Below are positions 18,965 to 29,063 of a stretch of 64,000 bases of DNA, one piece after another (within the stretch, counting starts at the first letter, position 1; every line of letters starts with the position of its first letter). Origin of the DNA: an uncultured Lachnospiraceae bacterium. GTDB taxonomy: Bacteria; Bacillota; Clostridia; Lachnospirales; Lachnospiraceae. Location: NCBI GenBank assembly GCA_910579735.1, contig CAJTUZ010000014.1, forward strand, positions 1 through 64,000. Direction: 5' to 3'. The notes below the pieces were generated by a model, which ran no database searches, was not told where the DNA came from, and saw only the letters and a list, made by a program, of their open reading frames with translations. The position numbers and the translations under genes were made by a program.

Positions 18965-19654
18965 TTATTTTTTATCATATATTTCATAAAATCCGTTCTT
19001 TACCATATTATCAAATGCATTGATAATATGACGGTTGGCAAGTTCTTCGGCTTTTTCGGCGTCTTTTGCCTTTATGGCTTCCATAATCTGTCTGTGTTCA
19101 TCGTTAGACGCCCTGCCGCGGGTGTTTTTGGAAAGCGTCTTACGTCTGACACGAAGCACATAGCCATGAAAGTCTTTTAAAAGATGCTCTAACATTTTAG
19201 AGTCACACGCTTCGTACAAAATGTCATGAAAGCGGTTGTCCAATTCGGCCATTTGATCCATATGCCCCTTATCGGCATGGAATTCAGCCAGATAAACGTT
19301 CTCTTCCATTTCTTCCAACTGCGCTTTCGAAATCTTGTCTGTAGCCATTCTTGCACAAAGTCCTTCGAGAAGGGAGCGGATCATATAGATATCTTCTACA
19401 TCCTTTGCCGTAATGCCGGTCACATATGCTCCCTTATTCGGAATCATCTGTATCAGTCCTTCTAACTCCAACTGCCGGAAAGCTTCTCTGACAGGAGTAC
19501 GGCTGACGCCGAGTTCTTCCCCGATAGCGACTTCTTTCAACTCTTCATGTTCTTTATATTTGCCGCTTAAAATATCTTCCCGGATCTTCTGAAATACTCT
19601 GCCATGCAGAGAATATTTATCATTAACTGTCTGTTTGATATCATAACTGCTCAT
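18965..19654 (-). CDS. GntR family transcription regulator, FadR/FCD subgroup
   Basis: 229 residues. N-terminal winged helix (about 15-80) with LHGRVFQKIREDILSGKYK and ELGVSRTPVREAFRQLELEGLI, the GntR hallmark; C-terminal all-helical FCD ligand domain with the metal/effector residues spread over DIYMIRSLLEGLCA, DNRFHDIL and NDEHRQIMEAI. FCD regulators bind organic acids. The start is MSSYDIKQ: the longer TTG-initiated frame begins inside the promoter, upstream of the likely transcription start. The upstream palindrome suggests self-control. Placement before icd suggests regulation by a citrate-cycle acid (inference). Confidence 0.88.
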   Translation of the reverse strand: MSSYDIKQTVNDKYSLHGRVFQKIREDILSGKYKEHEELKEVAIGEELGVSRTPVREAFRQLELEGLIQMIPNKGAYVTGITAKDVEDIYMIRSLLEGLCARMATDKISKAQLEEMEENVYLAEFHADKGHMDQMAELDNRFHDILYEACDSKMLEHLLKDFHGYVLRVRRKTLSKNTRGRASNDEHRQIMEAIKAKDAEKAEELANRHIINAFDNMVKNGFYEIYDKK

Positions 19655-19684
19655 CTCATCTGCCTGTCTTTCTTTTTCTTGTAT

Positions 19685-19714
19685 AATTGTATACAATTCA
19701 GCGGATCATGTCAA
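19685..19714 (-). promoter_or_regulatory. gntR-icd promoter with overlapping palindromic operator
   Basis: Minus strand TTGACA (19714-19709), 17 bases, TACAAT (19691-19686). The 14-bp perfect palindrome AATTGTATACAATT (19685-19698) covers the -10 box. It has the TTGTATACAA look of GntR/FadR-group operators, which would allow repression by blocking polymerase. Confidence 0.75.
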
Positions 19715-19745
19715 GATAAACGGAAATTTTTCCTAAAATCCGGTA

Positions 19746-20636
19746 TTATTGTGACAGCAGACTTTCTATGTCTATCATTCCCCAGCCCTGTTTATTCCAG
19801 GAATCACCCAAATCTCTGGCACTATAGACGATCTTTCTTTTAACCTGATCATTGTTCATATACGGACATTTCTGCAAAAGAAGCGCCGCCGCACCGGATA
19901 CGATCGGCGTTGCCATGGAAGTGCCGCTTTTTTTGACATAACCGTGTCCTCTGTTGCTGCAGGAAATAATATCCGTGCCGGGTGCTACGATATCCGGTTT
20001 CCGATATAATAAAGAGACATCTCCCCTGCCGGAATAATTTTCACACAAATTACTGCGGTTGCCGAAATAGCCGCCTTCATGACAGCCTACCGTAATGACT
20101 TTTCGACTGTTTCCAAGCGGTGAGATCGTTCCGTCCCCCGGGCCTGCATTTCCGGCAGCGCAAATAACGACAATCCCTGCTTTCCAGACAGCCTCCAACA
20201 GTCCTACGACTTCTTCTATTTTATTTTGTTCATCGGGATCTCCTATACCGACCGATATATTTAAGATGCGGATATGATGATGCAGACGATTCTGCATAAC
20301 CCACAATAGACCGTGATACATACTGTCAATAGAACCTTCGCCTCTTTGATCCAATACTTTACCGATGCAGAAGAGGCACTGAGGCGCAATTCCTTTGTAT
20401 TTTCCGTTCGACATAAGACCGCTTCCGCCAATACATCCGGCTACATGCGTGCCGTGTCCGCTGTCGTCGTATATCCGGCTCCTGTGATTGACAAAATCCT
20501 GAAAAGCCAATATCCGGCCCGATAAGTCCGGATGCATGGAAATACCTGTATCCAGCACTGCAACGGTGACCGGTTCTCCCAGGCAGGATCTCTGGAGCCG
20601 GTCGCTGCAGCCGAGCTGATTTTTCACGCGATACAT
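19746..20636 (-). CDS. Subtilisin-like serine protease (S8), no signal peptide or pro-region
   Basis: 296 residues. Catalytic triad visible: Asp29 in AVLDTGI, His61 in GHGTHVAGC, Ser240 in GTSMATPIVSGAAAL; oxyanion Asn163 in CAAGNAGPGDG. The domain begins almost at the first residue, so a secretion signal and inhibitory propeptide are missing, as in intracellular subtilisins. It closely follows the LRR surface-protein operon. Its ribosome site (AGGAG, six bases before ATG) lies in the 3' arm of the terminator hairpin at 20640-20677, so readthrough RNA would hide the start. Unusually Cys-rich for a subtilisin (several Cys, e.g. CIGG, CLFC). Confidence 0.9.
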   Translation of the reverse strand: MYRVKNQLGCSDRLQRSCLGEPVTVAVLDTGISMHPDLSGRILAFQDFVNHRSRIYDDSGHGTHVAGCIGGSGLMSNGKYKGIAPQCLFCIGKVLDQRGEGSIDSMYHGLLWVMQNRLHHHIRILNISVGIGDPDEQNKIEEVVGLLEAVWKAGIVVICAAGNAGPGDGTISPLGNSRKVITVGCHEGGYFGNRSNLCENYSGRGDVSLLYRKPDIVAPGTDIISCSNRGHGYVKKSGTSMATPIVSGAAALLLQKCPYMNNDQVKRKIVYSARDLGDSWNKQGWGMIDIESLLSQ

Positions 20637-20639
20637 AAA

Positions 20640-20677
20640 AAACTCCTGGCTTTTTCCTTATCTTATGCCAGGAGTTT
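20640..20677 (-). terminator. Strong terminator whose 3' arm holds the protease ribosome site
   Basis: Minus strand AAACTCCTGGC (20677-20667) pairs with GCCAGGAGTTT (20650-20640) across 16 bases, ending in a run of six T that continues directly into ATG of the protease. It terminates the LRR operon about 14 bases after the 949-residue gene. Confidence 0.9.
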
Positions 20678-20690
20678 CATTCTGTTCCAT

Positions 20691-23540
20691 TTATATCCGC
20701 CTGCGTTTTCCGTTAAAGAAAAACAATGCCAATCCGGTAAAAAGCAGTCCCGTTCCTAAAAACCATTTAGGATGAATGCTGTAATCTCCGGTATCGGGAG
20801 ACGCATCTTTGTTTCCCGAAAGACTCGTAAATACTGCCTGCCCGTTATTGACCGGCGCCGTATTGCCTGAAATATAATTATATATGCCATAAGGTGAAAA
20901 ATGATTCGTCGTAAAAGTGATACAATCCATTCCATCTACGGATGTGATGCGGCTTGGTACCTCTTCTAACTGCCCGTTGGCATCCAGACATACGACATGC
21001 AGATTTTCTGCGCTGACTCCGTTCGGGAAAGGAATCGTAATCTCCATGGAAAGTCTGCCGAGTCCGGTGATCGGAATCGCCGTATCCGCTTCATACAAAG
21101 TCATTTCATAAGCCTGCAGATTAGAAGGCGATCTGTTTCCATAAAATGAGCGGTATGCATCAGTAATAGCACTCTTTGCACCGGCACTGTCCACGATCTT
21201 CAGAATATATCCTTTCTCTGCACCATCAAGAACCGCGCCTGCAAGGCCATCGTTTTCTATCGTATTACTGCTGATACGAACGACAACGCCTGTCTGCGGC
21301 GCTGCAAATGCCGCATCTGACACATCTTCCTGTGCCTCATCAGCATTTCCTGCCCCGTCAAAAGATTCGGCGTCCTGAATCCGGACTTTATCGATCTCAT
21401 AGCTTCTTCCGCCGACAGTTACCGCATCAGGATAAAATACAAGCGATTCTCCGTCTGCCGGCATTTTGCTGATATGCAGTACCTTAGCGCCATCCTGCGT
21501 CGCTTCCTTACATATAATTCCTCTGAAACCGGAAAGTTTCGCATCTAAGACCGTTCCTGCAAATGATTCCGTGTTTTCCGGCACAACCGCTACCTTAATG
21601 CCATTGAACGCCAGATCCCTGTAATCATCATTGTAGAGTTTGCCAGAGGACGTTTCATAAGAGAGCGTCGGTAAAGAAGCGCTTTCAAAAATAACAACAC
21701 CATTTCCGGCACTCTTTACGGAATCGGCAACATCAAATGCACGAAGTCCAATTGTTTCCACGGAAGCCGGAATTCTGACCGCTTGCAGCGGACATCCCTG
21801 AAAAGCTCTGTCTTTGATGCTGCGTACCCCCTGTCCGCCTTCCAGTTCCGCAAGGTTCGAACATCCGGCAAAGGCTGCTTCCCCTATTATTTCCACGCTG
21901 TCCGGTAAAATAACTTTCGTAATTCCTATATGCTCCGCCATTGCACCGGGACCTATCGTTTTCACACCGTCCGGTATCGTTACGATACCGTTACTGCCCC
22001 GATAAGCCAGTAAAATACCGTCGCCGACGATCAAAAAGTCACCGGAACCACTTTGCTGCCAGTTTTGAAGCCACGGTGTATTATCAAATGCGGAGGGTTC
22101 GATCTCCGTTACCGTTCCGGGTATGACCACATTAGTCAATCCGTTGCAGTGATAAAAAGCCGCATATCCGATCTTTTCGACGCCTTCCGGTATAACCGCT
22201 TCCGTCAGTGCAGACCTCGCAAAAGCAAAATCCCCGATCTCGGTAATCGTATCCGGTATTTCTATCGCTGTCCTGGTATCGCCGTAATAAGCCTGATCAG
22301 CAATCACGGAATCGTTGATGATCGTATATTTGGGGAAAGAAGAACCTTTTTCGCCGTTACCGGAAATACTTGCAATCGTCTCCCCGGTTTCACCGGAAGC
22401 AACTCCTTCTATCTGTGTCAGATCCACTTCCCCTGCATTGACGGTCGCCGAAGCATTGTCCACGAAAACAAATGCCTGATTGCCGACAATTCTGGATTTG
22501 CCTTTCACAGATTCATCTTCATCTGCTTCTAACGGATTAATATGCGTTACTTCATGATAATAGTCTACTTCTACAGATACCTGCTCATCTTCCGCCTCGG
22601 AAAGCATATCGCTTATCGTATCAAGCGTTGTGTCTTCATATTCCGTAATTTCAATGTCTTCCAGGACAAGTGAATCAGCAAAAGCTTTGGCAACACTGCC
22701 TTCCTGTGCGTCGATCGTTAATTTCGTACAGCCATCGAACGCCGTATCGTGTATAGAATTTACGGATATCGGAATCGAAATATTACGCAGACGTATACAG
22801 TCCTCAAATGCCTTCAGGCTGATCTTATTAACGGAATACGGGATATTAACATCCGTCAGACTGCAGCAATTGGAAAAGGCATATGCAGAAATCTCTCCGA
22901 CACTGCCGCTGATTGAAACATTATGCAGATTCTTATTACCCCAGAAAGCATAGGGCAATATGGTCTTCACCGTCGCGGGCATCATATAGCCTGCATCTGT
23001 TCTGCCGGAAAGTACCGCATAGAGCGTATCCCATCCGTCTTTATTGTAAATTGCGCCGCCATCACAGGTGAAATTCGGATTGCTGCTGCTAAAATCGACA
23101 TTCGAAAGAGAAACATCTCCCGCAAATACAGCGTTACCCAATGTCACCAATCCGGAACCGATCTTGACATTACTAAGCGACAGGCAATCCGCAAAGGCCG
23201 CCTGTTCAATCGTCTGTACGGAATCGGGTATCGTTACGGACTGTAAGCTGCCGCACCCCTGAAAGGCCCCGGAACCGATACTTTTGACATTACTGCCGAT
23301 CGTGATGCTTTTGATAGAATCATTTCCTGCAAAAGCGCCCGCTTCTATTTTTTCCACATAATTAGAAATAGACACGTTCTCTGCCGTGCCGGTATACTTT
23401 ACTAATGTAGTTCCATTCATCTGGAAGTCAGGTGAAGAAGCGGTATCTACCGCTTCAACATCCGACACAGGGATCTGTGTGATGGCGATCGCAACCGCCA
23501 TCAACAGAGCACCTATACATCTTCTAATTTTTTTCCCCAT
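20691..23540 (-). CDS. BspA-like LRR_5 surface protein, sortase-anchored (949 aa)
   Basis: Signal peptide (1-30, IRRCIGALLMAVAIAITQIPVSDVEA). Two blocks of TpLRR/LRR_5 repeats of about 23 residues (about 50-280 and 395-640; units such as SIGSGAFQGCGSLQSVTIPDS), separated by an acidic linker (DEDE). A C-terminal beta domain (about 756-890) ends TNHFSPYGIYNY and matches the equivalent part of the 1834-residue neighbour. The sorting signal SPDTGD near residue 914 is followed by a hydrophobic stretch and RRR at the end: an LPxTG-like motif for a sortase. GGGAG lies six bases before the ATG. It is the second gene of an operon 18 bases after the larger LRR gene, with a terminator after it. Likely adhesin or host-contact protein; ligand unknown. 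Confidence 0.88.
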   Translation of the reverse strand: MGKKIRRCIGALLMAVAIAITQIPVSDVEAVDTASSPDFQMNGTTLVKYTGTAENVSISNYVEKIEAGAFAGNDSIKSITIGSNVKSIGSGAFQGCGSLQSVTIPDSVQTIEQAAFADCLSLSNVKIGSGLVTLGNAVFAGDVSLSNVDFSSSNPNFTCDGGAIYNKDGWDTLYAVLSGRTDAGYMMPATVKTILPYAFWGNKNLHNVSISGSVGEISAYAFSNCCSLTDVNIPYSVNKISLKAFEDCIRLRNISIPISVNSIHDTAFDGCTKLTIDAQEGSVAKAFADSLVLEDIEITEYEDTTLDTISDMLSEAEDEQVSVEVDYYHEVTHINPLEADEDESVKGKSRIVGNQAFVFVDNASATVNAGEVDLTQIEGVASGETGETIASISGNGEKGSSFPKYTIINDSVIADQAYYGDTRTAIEIPDTITEIGDFAFARSALTEAVIPEGVEKIGYAAFYHCNGLTNVVIPGTVTEIEPSAFDNTPWLQNWQQSGSGDFLIVGDGILLAYRGSNGIVTIPDGVKTIGPGAMAEHIGITKVILPDSVEIIGEAAFAGCSNLAELEGGQGVRSIKDRAFQGCPLQAVRIPASVETIGLRAFDVADSVKSAGNGVVIFESASLPTLSYETSSGKLYNDDYRDLAFNGIKVAVVPENTESFAGTVLDAKLSGFRGIICKEATQDGAKVLHISKMPADGESLVFYPDAVTVGGRSYEIDKVRIQDAESFDGAGNADEAQEDVSDAAFAAPQTGVVVRISSNTIENDGLAGAVLDGAEKGYILKIVDSAGAKSAITDAYRSFYGNRSPSNLQAYEMTLYEADTAIPITGLGRLSMEITIPFPNGVSAENLHVVCLDANGQLEEVPSRITSVDGMDCITFTTNHFSPYGIYNYISGNTAPVNNGQAVFTSLSGNKDASPDTGDYSIHPKWFLGTGLLFTGLALFFFNGKRRRI

Positions 23541-23558
23541 AGGAATCTCCCAGGAATC

Positions 23559-26500
23559 TTATGCTGTTTTGACTTTCGTCTTTCTGTCTCTTTTCATAAA
23601 GAGAATAACAGACAGGCACGCAAGGCCAAGTGATAAAAACCACTTTGGATGGATCGGATCGCCGGTCTTTGGCGTTACATCCAACAGACCTTCTGACAGA
23701 TTCTGTGTATTTACATATATCGTATACGGTGAAAAATGCGTTGCCGTAAAGCTGACACATGGAATACCGCTGATCGTCGTAAATCTTTCCGACAGATCTT
23801 CTATCTGATCCGATACGACAGCTCCCATCATATTGTTACCGCCATAAGTAAGCAGTGCATCCGGAACCGGAATCGTGATATCGACCGAAAGTCCTGTCGT
23901 ATCCGTAATCTTCGTCGTTCCTGTTGAATCATACAGGCTGATATCCATTGCATAATACAATATGCTGTCCAGATTGCCGTATTTATTTGTCAAAGCGTTT
24001 ACAACTGCCTGCGTAGCTTCGGGTGTCTCGGAAATCTTAACAATAAAGTTATCCGTAGAACCGTTTACGTTAGCCGTTGCCAGATCTTTATTACTGATAC
24101 CCGGCTTGGTAATATCCACTCTGGTACCGCCGTTATTATTGGTCGGCGTCGTGGTTGTCGGCGTACCGGGATTCGTGGAAACGGTTCCCGTTCCGACCGG
24201 TGTTATCGTCGAAGCCGGCGGTGTTGTGCCTCCTTCAAATTCTGCTGTTACAAGAACGTTATTGTCAGGCATTGTAAAGGTTGTCGCAGATGCGAGCACC
24301 ATGACAAGATTAACGCCGTTTGACTCGGTTCTCCATTGTTTGAACTTCTGTCCGTCCGGTATATCCGCTACAATAACGACTGTCTCGCCTACCGCATAAC
24401 TGCCGCTTCCGTAACCGTTAACAACCGTAACCGTATGCCTTGCCGCTGCGCCGGACGAACTGGTTGAAGATGTCGAACCATTAGAAGTCGTCGTTGTATT
24501 GGAACTCTTATTGCTCGTATTGGTATTCGTGCCGCCACCGCTCGTATTTGTCGTTCCGCCGCTTGTCGTACCGCTGCCGCCACCGCCGCTGTTTACACTG
24601 TAAAGTGCGACGATTGACATGTTCTTGGTAACATTCGAACTATCTTCACTGAATCTCAGGAATGTGTAACCCTCATGATACTTGTAAGCAGGTTCTACCG
24701 CCGCTTCTCCTTCTGCAACATACTGTGTAGGACCAAGCTGCTCTCCGTCGACGCCATCGATGAAGGTAACGACATAGTTCCCGTCTACCGTTCCGTTATT
24801 GGAGATATATTTGGCGATCACATCCGTATTCTGTGTTATTTCATCATTATAAATATCGACGCCGTTCGTGCCTATCCAGGAATCGAAGCGATAACCCTCG
24901 TGTTCCGGCGGCTCCGGTATCTGTGCCTTTTTCAGGTATTCTCCATCACCTACCTGCGTTTCACTGATCAGCGTTCCATCCATATCATAGAACTTCACAT
25001 CCCAAAGTTCTCCGATATCTTCCCATACGAGATAATACTGCGACTTATCACCGTAAGTCTCTACATAACGCCTTACAGAAGAATCTTCATAAGTAATGAC
25101 GTAAGTCGGCTGCTGTTTTGCATCGTCATGTGCAAATGCCTGTGTTGACATAAATACTTCCCTGCCTGGGATCCGCAGTCTTGTCAGATTATCTCCGACA
25201 AATGCCCCTTTATCAACCTTATTAACAGCGATCGGCAGATCTACTTCGATCAGGCTCTCGCAATCCCTGAAACAATTCTCCGGAATCACGCGCAGTCCCG
25301 TAGCATCTGTCAAATTTATGGTTGAAACGAAGTTACATGCCTCAAATGCTTCCGATGCAATCTCGGTTACCTGCGGGATCAATGAATCCGATGCCGAAGA
25401 TACAAGCGAGTTATCGTTATTTTTACCTCTTGTTTCCAGACACTCCTCAATCTTCAAAGAACTGCTGTCGTTTTTGGAATACAGTATCCTGTTCTCCGCC
25501 AGATATTTCGGATTGCCTTCTGCGATATTCAGCGTTGTCAATGCAGTACAGCCTCTAAACGGAAGTCTCTTAATATCCGTACAGGCCGAACCGATTGTAA
25601 CGGTGCGCAGATTCTCACAACTGTCGAATGCATAATCGGGCAGATACGTAACCTGATTCAGATCGACAGATTCCAATCTGTCATTTCCTTTGATCAATAT
25701 CTTCGCTGTCACTTCACCTGTATCAGGATCAGGTGTAAAATCGCCCTCATCATTCAGTTTGTCATCATATATGCCGCTGAATAAGCCGCCGTATACATCA
25801 TTAATACGGTCTATCTCAATGGTATTATAATCTGTATTATAATACATACCGTAAGTATCTTTACCAAGCTTATCACGGCTTAGATAATTGGCAACATTAC
25901 CGTTATTGGCGCCGCTTCTCATAAAACCGTTGACGTCAATCGATGTTACGCCATCCGGCACTACAATATTCTTCGTCGCGTTGAGCAGTGCCCACTCTTC
26001 TTCCGTATAAGTCTGATAAGGTCCGAATATTTCTTCGGTATTAGTATAATTCGCATAAACGTCATAAGGATACTTCTCAAAATATGCCGCCGGTCTTCCC
26101 GATGCCGCATATGCCGTTATCGGCTCAAACAACCAGTCAACAGCACTTCCTGCATCTGCAGTCGTTTTGCCCGTTGTCAGGCTGTTGCAGTAAGCTCTTG
26201 AGATCCATGGACCATATATATCAAAGTTTTGATACAACGCTTCAATATCCGCACTGCCCGAAGCAGCATTCCAGGCCTGTTTAAACTGCTCTCTCTTACC
26301 GTCATACTGTGTGCTGGCATACAGTCCCTCATACAGTGATTCCATATAGCTCTTATAATACTCTGCTTTATCAAATCCTGCCGCCATATATACACCGTTC
26401 TTTACTGCATAGGATTCTCCTAAAATATCCGCAATCTGATCATACTTGGGATAATCCAGCAAAGTAACCTGCTGTGTTCCGTTATCACGCATAACCGTCA

Positions 26501-29063
26501 GGCTGGTAGGTGCAAGACTCTTATAACATACTCTGATACCTCTTCCCGTATCATCGATCGTGTTATTCGCATCCATTGACCACGTAAACGGCTGATATGA
26601 CGTATTGATCGGACCGTGGAAAGTCAGTTCCGAACTGTTTGTCTGGAATGCATTCGTACCGACTTTGAAATCCGCTGCGGCATTTTCCGGCGTGTTAAAG
26701 TAAACATCTATTAAAGAAATACAATTCTGGAACGCGTTATTGCCAATATTTCTAACGGAATTTCCAACATAAACCCGTTCAAGATTACACCAGCCTGCAA
26801 AAACAGCGTCATTGATCGTTGCGATCTTGGAATCATCCTGCAGAGTCAGTGTACGGACAACTACGCTCATTTTACGGTTATCCGTTTCATTTTCATCGTT
26901 TGCAAAACAATCCGATGCAATTCCCGTTACTGTTGTTCCTGCTACTTCCGCAGGAATAACGAGATCCACAGAACCCGGCGTTTTCGTAATACCTGGCTTT
27001 AAGCTGCACGAAATCAGTACGCCGTTTTCGTCAATACATTCCAGATAGTCCCCATCACTGACTTCGGTATATCGCTTACCGTTCATATAGTATACATACG
27101 GTACATTCGGAACCCGCTTCAAATTCTTAATAGACGCCATTGCCGTATAGGCATCCCATGTGGAAGTACGGGGATAAGCCGGCGTTCTGTTGGATGGCTG
27201 TGTAAAAGGCGGTCCCTGAACATAGAATTCCGGATTTGCTACCGAAGCAAACAAGTCTTCCGAATATTTTGCAAAACCGCAGGAACTTCCGGTATCCGGG
27301 AAGTTTACCCACTCCAGTCCGATACAATCCTGGAAAAGGTGGTTTGGAATAACAGTCTCCTCTGCCATACCGTATGCAGAAGGCATCGTTACATGCAGCA
27401 GATTCGTTCTTCCTGCCAGTACATAATCGCCGATTCCCTGTCCTTCTCCCACCCCATTGGCCTTGGTCTTCCGGTTGCCCGAAATCCAGGAAGGAAATGC
27501 AAAATCCGTCAGGTTTCCTGACACATTATTCCATACGGCAAATGCCGCCTTACCTATTGTATGAATTCTGACATCCGTACCATCGGTACCCGTCATTTTA
27601 AAGTCAACTTTACTCAGAGCTCCATCATTGTAAAAAGCATAATCATCAATGGCCACCTCAAGTGCGGCACGGGAGAAATCTACCGTACTTAACAATGTAC
27701 AATTTGCAAAGGCTCCCGGTCCGACATACTGCAGTTCCCTCGGGAAAATGATCTCTCGCAGATTGGACACGCCATAAAATGCCTCTGTTCCGATATTCTG
27801 AACGCCCATTACCAGATTTACTTCGGCAAGTCTCGGACAGTTCTTAAATGCATAGTTTCCGATATTCGTCAGATTCTGCATGGTAATGGAAACAATAAAA
27901 GAATCTTCAAACGCATGATCTCCAATATATTTCAATGCATCCGGCAGCTCAATATTGCTGACATTCTGAACTCCTTCAAACGCTCTGTCGGAAATACCAA
28001 GGAAACTGGTCCAGTCCAGTATTTTAAATCCAAGTTCGTCATCATGAGAATCTTTGGTTGACAGATCAATTCTGCGCGGCACATAAGAAAAAACAGTGAT
28101 TCCCGTACCTGCATTTGTGGTTGCCTCCGAATCTGCAACTTTCTCTAATATGTATCCCTGTAACGTAGGAGTTTTGTTACAATAATACAGTCTCCAGGAT
28201 TCTTCGTCGTTTTCGGCGCTAAAGTCCGACGCCAGTTTATCTATACCCTTTGGATTAGGTTCTTCAGGTTTTTTACCGATGCGATCTTCTATTTCCTGAT
28301 CTGTCAAAGTAGTTCCCGGAGGAAGACTATCGATCAATTTATTATAAGCAGTCTGATATGCCTCTAAATCTGTTTTGTATTTGGCATAAGCCGCCACCTG
28401 CTGATCGTACAACTGCGGGAAATACGTTCTGAATTCCTGATCGATCTCATCGTTTTCACTCGGCTCCTTATTCAGATGAAAACTGTCGTTAGCATGATCG
28501 TTTTTAAATTTCTGATATGCCGCTTCCAAAACAACAACATAATCATGGATCGGTTCCGTAGAAACGATCAGCTTTTCCGTAGGATACGTATCATTATATC
28601 CGCATATGATTCCTTTAGCCTCTTTATTTACATTTCGAATATAATACTCATACTGCCACTCTAATCTGTAGGAAGTTCCTCCATTATCAGAATTGGGATT
28701 CGTACTGAATATATAGTGGGTTTTATATTTCGTCTCATTTTTCTTCGGCGTCGTATACTGCGCACTGTCAAAATACTTTTCATATGCACTGTTAATCTGG
28801 TAGTATTTTACCGGATTACCATCCGGATCCTTAATGATATTCCCATCCTTGTCAACCCTATCCATTTCTTCCATAGGATAAGAGTATTCTCTTGCCACGG
28901 TCACGGGATCGTCTATGGGAGCCGCTCCATTTTCTGCATAGTTTTCCGGTACCGGAACCGCCGCCACGCCGATTGCCGTTATCATTAAAACAGCCGCAAG
29001 ACTGCGCCTTACGCTTCTTTTTAATCTCCGTTTTGGTTTTTTAACCAATGCATTCTTAGACAT
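23559..29063 (-). CDS. Giant BspA-like LRR surface protein, sortase-anchored (1834 aa)
   Basis: Very basic start followed by a hydrophobic signal segment (about 20-42). Then a unique region with a helical Tyr/Lys-rich part (about 60-300), many LRR_5 units (about 348-1310; for example IGDHAFEDSFIVSITMQN), two InlB B-type repeats (about 1358 and 1431; FDSWIG and FLRFSED cores), a Gly/Ser/Thr linker, a further bacterial beta repeat (about 1544-1625, GQKFKQWRTE), a Thr/Pro/Asn linker, and the C-terminal domain (about 1670-1785) ending ATHFSPYTIYV. TPKTGD near 1794, a hydrophobic segment and KRDRKTK form the sorting signal. GAAGGAGAGAG precedes the ATG. First gene of the LRR operon, with a long leader. 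Confidence 0.88.
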   Translation of the reverse strand: MSKNALVKKPKRRLKRSVRRSLAAVLMITAIGVAAVPVPENYAENGAAPIDDPVTVAREYSYPMEEMDRVDKDGNIIKDPDGNPVKYYQINSAYEKYFDSAQYTTPKKNETKYKTHYIFSTNPNSDNGGTSYRLEWQYEYYIRNVNKEAKGIICGYNDTYPTEKLIVSTEPIHDYVVVLEAAYQKFKNDHANDSFHLNKEPSENDEIDQEFRTYFPQLYDQQVAAYAKYKTDLEAYQTAYNKLIDSLPPGTTLTDQEIEDRIGKKPEEPNPKGIDKLASDFSAENDEESWRLYYCNKTPTLQGYILEKVADSEATTNAGTGITVFSYVPRRIDLSTKDSHDDELGFKILDWTSFLGISDRAFEGVQNVSNIELPDALKYIGDHAFEDSFIVSITMQNLTNIGNYAFKNCPRLAEVNLVMGVQNIGTEAFYGVSNLREIIFPRELQYVGPGAFANCTLLSTVDFSRAALEVAIDDYAFYNDGALSKVDFKMTGTDGTDVRIHTIGKAAFAVWNNVSGNLTDFAFPSWISGNRKTKANGVGEGQGIGDYVLAGRTNLLHVTMPSAYGMAEETVIPNHLFQDCIGLEWVNFPDTGSSCGFAKYSEDLFASVANPEFYVQGPPFTQPSNRTPAYPRTSTWDAYTAMASIKNLKRVPNVPYVYYMNGKRYTEVSDGDYLECIDENGVLISCSLKPGITKTPGSVDLVIPAEVAGTTVTGIASDCFANDENETDNRKMSVVVRTLTLQDDSKIATINDAVFAGWCNLERVYVGNSVRNIGNNAFQNCISLIDVYFNTPENAAADFKVGTNAFQTNSSELTFHGPINTSYQPFTWSMDANNTIDDTGRGIRVCYKSLAPTSLTVMRDNGTQQVTLLDYPKYDQIADILGESYAVKNGVYMAAGFDKAEYYKSYMESLYEGLYASTQYDGKREQFKQAWNAASGSADIEALYQNFDIYGPWISRAYCNSLTTGKTTADAGSAVDWLFEPITAYAASGRPAAYFEKYPYDVYANYTNTEEIFGPYQTYTEEEWALLNATKNIVVPDGVTSIDVNGFMRSGANNGNVANYLSRDKLGKDTYGMYYNTDYNTIEIDRINDVYGGLFSGIYDDKLNDEGDFTPDPDTGEVTAKILIKGNDRLESVDLNQVTYLPDYAFDSCENLRTVTIGSACTDIKRLPFRGCTALTTLNIAEGNPKYLAENRILYSKNDSSSLKIEECLETRGKNNDNSLVSSASDSLIPQVTEIASEAFEACNFVSTINLTDATGLRVIPENCFRDCESLIEVDLPIAVNKVDKGAFVGDNLTRLRIPGREVFMSTQAFAHDDAKQQPTYVITYEDSSVRRYVETYGDKSQYYLVWEDIGELWDVKFYDMDGTLISETQVGDGEYLKKAQIPEPPEHEGYRFDSWIGTNGVDIYNDEITQNTDVIAKYISNNGTVDGNYVVTFIDGVDGEQLGPTQYVAEGEAAVEPAYKYHEGYTFLRFSEDSSNVTKNMSIVALYSVNSGGGGSGTTSGGTTNTSGGGTNTNTSNKSSNTTTTSNGSTSSTSSSGAAARHTVTVVNGYGSGSYAVGETVVIVADIPDGQKFKQWRTESNGVNLVMVLASATTFTMPDNNVLVTAEFEGGTTPPASTITPVGTGTVSTNPGTPTTTTPTNNNGGTRVDITKPGISNKDLATANVNGSTDNFIVKISETPEATQAVVNALTNKYGNLDSILYYAMDISLYDSTGTTKITDTTGLSVDITIPVPDALLTYGGNNMMGAVVSDQIEDLSERFTTISGIPCVSFTATHFSPYTIYVNTQNLSEGLLDVTPKTGDPIHPKWFLSLGLACLSVILFMKRDRKTKVKTA

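Noticed and set aside
19655..19696. TTG start for the GntR regulator
   Set aside because: It lies within the -10/operator region, before the predicted transcription start.
24400..24600. Repetitive Gly/Ser/Thr codons in the giant LRR gene, at first sight a repeat array
   Set aside because: It is an in-frame linker, with no equal spacers or conserved direct repeats, so it is not CRISPR.
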